Source: Pseudoips prasinana
Lineage: Eukaryota > Arthropoda > Insecta > Lepidoptera > Nolidae
Length of the DNA: 64,000 nucleotides
Assembly: GCA_951640165.1 (NCBI GenBank)
Contig: OX621237.1
Coordinates: 10,974,001-11,038,000 of the forward strand
Direction of reading: 5' to 3'
Part shown: in pieces, positions 57,827-64,000 of the stretch
How the letters are laid out: each line of letters starts with the position of its first letter
Numbering within the stretch: position 1 is the stretch's first letter
Made by a program: the position numbers and the translations under genes
The notes under the pieces: generated by a model
Database searches by the model: none
The model's input: only the letters and a program-made list of their open reading frames with translations
Told to the model about the DNA's origin: nothing

Positions 57827-60800
57827 GAGACTGGGTACAGTTGATACAATTTTGCTTTGAACGCTCGTAGCATGGCCATTTTGAGACATAACAAATAACA
57901 AAACACATAAAATGAGAGAATAGACTTTTGTCTTCAAATACATCTCAGAATTAGAGGCTCAACTGCCATATTTACTAGTGAGGAAGAGTTTAATAAAATG
58001 ATGTGCCACTGTTTCAACCGTACCCATACCAGGGGCGGTTGAAACAGCGATGGGTGTCAGTTGAAACATAAACAAATAAGTAATAAAAATCAGTTTCTTT
58101 ATACATAATCAACAAGAAATGGTTAAATTCTAGTACGGCACCATTTCTATCAGTCTTAATAATTGTTTCGAACATAAAAAGAGCTCTTCTGCTCCGGTTT
58201 AAACTAACAAACTAACACGAATAAACAAAAATAACTAAAAAATCAACAATCAGTCTCAATAATTAATAATATAAGATTTCCATATCTCAAATTATCTGTA
58301 GGAACAAAAACAAGCTGAACAGCAGCTGCTGTCTATAATAAAAAAACTACAAAAAAAAAACATTTGTTAAACTTAACAATTTTTTTTAAAGTAAAATATA
58401 GATCCTAATCATATTCGTCGCAATTGTGGCAAACATAATATCGCCCACCATCTGTACATTCTAAGTGAGACCACATTTTACAGCCTCCTTGACATCGTAC
58501 CCATTTTTCTCCGGATCTACTGTCCGTGAACGCTCCCACACATATGAGGCAAAAATATTCATCTTCTTCCGATGAAGCTGGTGAATCGGCCTTCTTCTTC
58601 TTTGCTTTACCTTTAGACTTCTTCGCTGTAGTATCTTCAAGTATTTTCTTCTTTACCTGCTTAGATTTTTGTCGTTTCTGTCTATCTTCATGTTCTTTTC
58701 TTATAGCTTCTTTTTCCGGAGTGTCTGTGTAAATAGTAGACTTTTTTGTGTTGCGAGCTTTATTTGTTGTTTTCCGGGGGGCAGCTTTTGGATATGGCCG
58801 TATAATTTCAGGTGTAAACACAGGTTGTTTGCTTGTAGACGGCTGCGGTGATGATTGTTGAAGACTGACGTAACTTTGGCTAGAAGGCAACCTCAGAGCA
58901 GCAGTAGCATCTCTAGGAGAAATATTTGATTCCGGTTGTATAGCTGTGTCTTGTAACTGATGACGTACACCTGCACAACTTTGTGTGGGCAGCGTCGTTA
59001 AATCTTCAAAGTTTTGTGGGATATTAGTCTCTGTATTCTGTATCGGGGCTACGTGTTGTGGCACGTTTTCAGACATAGAAGCTTCGTTCAACAAGGAAGG
59101 TGACAGCGGTGGCGTCTCCTCGTCAGGTGCTAGAACAACTATTTCTTCCGGTGCAAGTTCGATTACCTCCACTGGTGCAAGTGTAACCACGTCTTCTACC
59201 GCATCATTCGGGTTTGGCCTGTCCGTTACGAATGACGGAGCAAAATCCAGATCTTGAAACAAATTCCGGTTGAAAGGGTATATTCCAGTCTTACGGAACC
59301 CAGCCTGAATATTCGACTGTGTCAGGGCAAGTGGCATTGCAGTTTTTATCATTCCAGGGATGTCATAAATGGACATAGTTTTTCCAGGATTATTGCGCAT
59401 CCAGGCATCAGCGGTAGAGTTTATAGCTTTTTTTAACGGGCCGTAAACAGATCGATCTAAAGGCTGCAACTTGTGCGAGCAGTGGGGTGGAAATGAAAGT
59501 AAAACGATACCGTTTTCTTTGCAGAAATCCAGAGAATTTATGTGGACGTGGGAAGAATGATTGTCTAGAACAAGCAGTACTTTATGGGATGTAGAGGCAT
59601 TTGAATGTTTCTTGAAATGTTTCAGAAACTCAACAAATAGTTCGTCTTGCATCCAGCGTGATGGGTTGGCAGTTCCAATAGAACCCACTGGACCATCTCT
59701 AATAAAATGATCTTGGTATCGAACCCTTGGAAACACAAACATTGGGGGAATCGCATTGCCCAACGCGTTTGCCGCAAAGGCTAGTGTGACTAACGTCCCA
59801 CGTTCGGCAGAGGTGACAGCTCCTACCTGTCGTGTTCCACGCTTTGCCACAACTCTGTCGGGCTTTTGTACAGTTCTTACTCCCGTCTCGTCAACATTGT
59901 AGATGTCTTGTGGTTCAAAGTTGTCACGGTCAAGGACAACTTGCAAGTTATCGTAAAAAGCATCCACGTTGGTCTTGTTAAAACTTGTTGCCCTGGAGAG
60001 ACTGGTTGCCTGAGCTGTGCGCACCGACAATTCCACATTTCTTCTCATAAAAGAGCGAAACCACTCTTCTCCGGCAACCTGATTTTCGTTCCACGTAGGA
60101 GGTGTGTTTAAATTATATTTGACAGCGAGCTGGAATGCTAATTTTCTTACTTCCTTGACAGATAGACCAAAGTAAATATCCGCACAGCGGATCAAATATT
60201 TTGACAGTTTAAATTCCTGGTCAGGGGTAAATACTCGGTTGTGGGCTACATACCCCATACTAACATCAGCCTGGTTACCTTCTTCGATCGCTGCATCTCT
60301 TTTTTTCTTGTATCGCAGAAGAGAAGAATGGTGAACTCCGTACATCTCTGCAGCTTTTCGTAAAGAAGTCCCTTTTTTGACTTCTTCATACGCATTTTCG
60401 TACTGAGTTATATCACACTCGTCTCTTCAAGTTTTTTTTATACGTTGTCTGGGCATCTAGAACGAAAAAAGCAACGGTTATCATTGTTTCAATCGTACCC
60501 ACAATGATTGCTTCATCCGTCCCCATACCCCTCAACCGCTAATAAAACAAACATAGCGTCGAAACAAAACAACATAAACAAAAACGAATCACGGTTTTCG
60601 AACCTTCAAAATCTAACGATAAAACAGAAAATCACTCAAAATGCAAATGCTAATATTAACAAAGTAATTTGAAAAAGAAAACAATAGAAAATACTTACTT
60701 TTTGTCGAAAAAATATAATAGGGTCCCCTGGAAACGTACAGAGCGCGCGAAGTGCAACGCGTCACTGTGATTCATGTCCGGACTCGCCGGCCGCGTCTCT

Positions 60801-60892
60801 CTCCCCTTGTACCCCTCACCACACCGCTAATAGTTTACGAGTTATTAGCGATGGTTTAACCGTACCCTGCTGCAACCGTACCCAGTCTCCCC
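57827..60892 (-). mobile_element. pogo/Tigger-like DNA transposon, nearly intact
   Basis: 3.07 kb flanked by TA (57825-57826 and 60893-60894). Ends share AGACTGGGTAC(A/G)GTTG in inverted orientation; the right end has two extra G at its tip. A subterminal motif close to TTTCAACCGTACCCA recurs near both ends (about 58012 and 60485-60500), and 58011-58047 forms a hairpin, as expected for transposase binding sites. It encodes one long transposase. It sits 240 bp after the CRAL-TRIO stop, on the opposite strand. Confidence 0.85.
58405..60456 (-). pseudogene. pogo/CENP-B-type DDE transposase with PHD-like finger, one early stop
   Basis: DNA-cutting enzyme of the element. From ATG at 60456 it would be 683 residues, but codon 10 is TGA (60429-60427). 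An internal ATG at 60345 gives an uninterrupted 646-residue frame. Upstream residues plus the first 20 of this frame form a Psq-type helix-turn-helix (TSLRKAAEMYGVHHSSLLRY); starting at 60345 removes half of it. Numbering from 60345: CENP-B-like HTH region 35-115; DDE core with D152 (YNVDETG), D261 (LLVLDNHSSH) and D297 (LQPLDRSVYG), the last two 35 residues apart; Pro/Ser-rich acidic linker 380-520; basic Lys-rich stretch 525-587. The C-terminal zinc finger C599-C602-C618-C622-H627-C630-C639-C642 is a C4HC3 (PHD) pattern. The catalytic triad is intact. If the stop is real, the full-length protein is lost unless the internal start works. Confidence 0.85.
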
Positions 60893-60894
60893 TA

Positions 60895-62760
60895 CTTATG
60901 TAGGGGGAAGATTTTGACCATTTTTAATACCCTGTCTCTCCACTCTTATTTGTTACGTAAGAGTTTATTTATAATAGATTTCTTGTAATTTTTAAAACTG
61001 CTTTATAAGTTTTCTATGAGATTTTTGTTTCTTTATAAATTGCTGAATGGACAATTTGAACTTAATTAAAATGTCTTTTAAACATATTCCAGCCTAAAAG
61101 AATAAGAATGCTTTTATTGACTTCTACAAAATAAGGTCATGTAAAGATATTTTTATGCCCCTCTCCCTCCAGGGACTCTTAGGTAAATGATGAAAGATCC
61201 CTAGGTATCCATAATATTTTTTTTTAATTATATATATTTCACTAAGCAAGCTCTAGAGATATATTTTATTTAGTTATGATCCAAGTGACACTTTTATTTT
61301 CTTATTTTATGTAATCTATTACCGTTCTTCTGAAGTTTCATTCTCTAATTTAAGTTAAACTACAGTTGGGGTAGAAATTTCAACATCATAAATATGTTCT
61401 TATGATGTTAAACAATGTGCTATAAATCTTACTTCTGATTCAAAACAGAACTTTGGGGCATATTAATTAGATGATTAGTTATCCTATAGACAGTTTTTGC
61501 TGTGGCGTAAAAGCTTTAAGCCATGTGATCTTCTTTCATGTTTCTACCGCATTGCGTTTAGAAAATGATTGTTTCCTAGATTAAAGGGCATTCTATCATA
61601 AAATCTGTGATAATTATATATTAGTGACATAATAAAAATCTTATGCACAGCTACTTAATATCAGTAGTAGAGCACATGGTTTAAGGCCTGAACAATATAC
61701 ATATGATAGTGTAACCAATCTTACCTTACCTACCTGTCGCATTACAATTCACATTGATACATATAAAATTAAATTATTCACTAATTTATGGAACTGGCCT
61801 TTACATAGCTATTTGCATTGGCTTATTTTTTATCTATATATTCTTTAAAATAAGGCTAAGTAGATGTTATTACATCGATGTATTCGTCAAAAACCTGTGA
61901 TAGAAAAAAAGTGTATTGAAGATGCACATCTAGCTTTAAGTTACTCTTAATTAGATTTTACTTACAGTTTATAGAGTTAATAAGAACTATAATTATTTAA
62001 ATTTGGTTATTTAGAATTGGCATTAGACCACAATAGCCACAAATTTAAATTTAAAGACATATTTTTTACGTTTATCTAAGTTAAAATAGATGCGATCATG
62101 TTGATTTTTCTTTACCTACACGTATAGGATTAGAAATGCATTAATATTGTGATAAAGATTTACACATTAGTTATGTAATTACTAGCAGAGATTGGTTAGT
62201 CGGTCCTTGCTAGCTAATCGTCCATTCGACGGGCGTCTGTATCTCGGAAGAGGGAGGATTCATTTTCCCCGGCCGTCTTGTCAATATGATATGAGACCCA
62301 AAATCAGTATCTGATTTAAAAGAGTCTGACCATAGATTTAGCATTCAGTACAAAGATTATGCCTTAACTATTTCATTTGAGTGTTATAAGAATTTTTTCG
62401 GACAAATATGCAGTATTGAAGGTTAGGCTGAGATTTGGATGGTCTAAAATTGTAAACCATTTCCTCGGAATTAATATTTTATCATCAGCAAAAAGTGATA
62501 ACGCGATGCCTAAATTCATTTTAAACTTACTATCTACTACTTATACTATGTCAAAACCAAATTATAAATGGCGAACATATTTTTGGAACTGTACACATAT
62601 TTTTTACTTAACTGTACATATACACAAGTGTATATAAAGACCATAATAAAAAATTACGCTATCTTCAACTTTAAGTCCCTAGAATAAGCTTAATTATATC
62701 AATCATATTGCAAACCGACAATTTTATTGCAAATAAAGTTTTGTAAAATAATAATTCTTT
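60895..62760 (+). other. AT-rich DNA, possible distal 3' UTR
   Basis: No repeat or coding signature recognised. It ends at a plausible poly(A) signal (ATTGCAAATAAAGTTTTG at about 62727, followed by T-rich sequence). It could be the displaced 3' UTR of the CRAL-TRIO gene or plain intergenic DNA. Confidence 0.3.
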
Positions 62761-64000
62761 TTATTTTGTACCCGGTAATGAACATAAGGAACATTTTGCC
62801 GTTATTTCGATATAACATGGTAGGATTCTAAAAATACTGTGTTACCCATGTTACCTAGTAACTAATTCAACCCTTGTTAAAAATAACGAGTACTTTCAGA
62901 GTTTTACTAAACTTGATAGGGTTGCTCGTAATAATTAATATCGTTATAAACGAGAGTATTTTTTCTCAAAGAAGTCATTGCCCTGCCTTTTATTGTTTTA
63001 GAGTTGTATAAAGGAAAAGAGGTAAATGACCACAACAAAAGAATTTCTCACAACAGGAATTCCCCGTAAATTCCGAGGGGAGGAAATAAATAATACGAAG
63101 TATATTAATGGGAAAAAAAATAATGTCATTAGCTTCGGTCGTGTTTCTTTAGAAAATATTCCTACCTGGTCTGAAATCTAGTCAGAAACATTCCGTAACT
63201 CATTTGGAATTCACACTCATAACCTGATATAGAATTTCAGTAATAAGCATACCCTATATAATAACATGTTTGCGTGTGTATGTGTGTGTGTTTGTGTGTT
63301 TAAATTATTTACCGAAAAGTAGGAAACAATATTACGATGCTTTAGATATTTGTGACGGTAGAAACAGATTTTGATAAAGTCCTGTACGATTAAATTGCCA
63401 TGCAACTTTATGCATGTTAATGTTTATAATTAGACTTAAAATTGTGGTATATTATATTTCAGGAGGCTGGAGATTATTATAATTATAAAACCAGATGTGA
63501 TCCTAAAAAGGGTTATTAGTGTTCTATGAGGTAATATAGTACCTTCAAATATGTTTTGCTCAAGATGAAACCACTGATATCCGCGAGTTTTCTGTCCATG
63601 GTGAACCCTGCTACGGATTTCTGCTAGAGGACTAAATATTCTATTACATAAAAAAGTACAACTGGCCTTCAGGGATTGAATCGATCTAATCACGAAATCA
63701 CGAGAACAAACTAGCGCATGAATTTGAAACTTCGCAGATAGTCTTCTCTGAACGGATTTTGCGCGAAAGAGCAATATAAACGATATCTGAATACTATGGT
63801 TATCATCGTAAGTTCTATGAAAGATCTTTATTTTAGCTATCTTCTGATATTTAGGTTAACAAGCTTAATAATTTAAGATAGCAACGAATTGGTCGCGTGA
63901 GTCGCGTCGTTCTACGTATTGCTTAATATTAATTTAAGGTTGTCTAAATGTTTAAAAGGTAACATAAATGAATTAAAACGTATTAATTAGGGCAGGGGAT
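62761..64000. other. AT-rich intergenic DNA
   Basis: Contains a (GT)n-like run at 63272-63300. The 112-codon - strand ORF at 63436-63774 has no recognised motif. No other feature seen. Confidence 0.4.

Noticed and set aside
58526..60111. Several + strand ORFs of 60-90 residues
   Set aside because: Shadows of the - strand transposase frame.
63436..63774. 112-residue ORF on the - strand
   Set aside because: No recognised domain, no splice or promoter context, and a low-complexity isoleucine run near its end; could be chance. Left as undecided non-coding.

Overview
The window is nuclear DNA of an insect, almost certainly a moth or butterfly (Lepidoptera). It is AT-rich. Its only recognisable host gene has short exons and canonical GT-AG introns. 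Nearly everything else is interspersed repeat of types common in lepidopteran genomes: tRNA-headed SINEs, a SINE with a 5S-rRNA-like segment, short Helitron-like elements ending near AGCTAGT, palindromic MITEs, a dead mariner and broken non-LTR retrotransposons. The order is inferred from repeat and codon style; the species cannot be named.

Host gene. On the + strand at 46.1-57.6 kb, five coding exons (46124-46262, 50840-50934, 52816-52966, 54941-55134, 57239-57586) join in frame at GT-AG junctions. They give a complete 308-residue CRAL-TRIO (Sec14-like) lipid-transfer protein of the clavesin / alpha-tocopherol-transfer / retinaldehyde-binding type. A 3' splice site directly before the start codon means at least one 5' UTR exon lies upstream. 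A CpG-rich stretch at about 6.9-7.1 kb with a donor-like end is a speculative candidate for it.

Layout. 1-8.4 kb: intergenic DNA with SINEs, a TA-flanked MITE and a 1.7 kb TTA-flanked element. 8.4-13.5 kb: a nested mosaic of SINEs inside MITEs and a segmental duplication. 13.9-16.7 kb: a LINE end and a mariner corpse. 17-28.5 kb: SINEs, Helitron-like elements, MITEs, a 46-bp perfect palindrome and an internally deleted DDE transposon that keeps its intron. 28.5-34.7 kb: mostly unique AT-rich DNA, LINE and SINE debris. 34.7-41.2 kb: a fold-back and two broken LINEs. 41.7-42.2 kb: a repeat holding a large AGTCGA microsatellite. 43-57 kb: repeats, then the CRAL-TRIO gene with repeat-filled introns. 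57.8-60.9 kb: a nearly intact pogo/Tigger-like transposon on the - strand, whose transposase carries a C-terminal PHD-like finger and has one early stop. 60.9-64 kb: AT-rich DNA, possibly including the host gene's distal 3' UTR.

I found no convincing new biological system. The best leads are the PHD-finger transposon next to the host gene, the 5S-like SINE family, the microsatellite-bearing repeat, and several unusually perfect inverted repeats. Small ORFs elsewhere look like chance or shadow frames.
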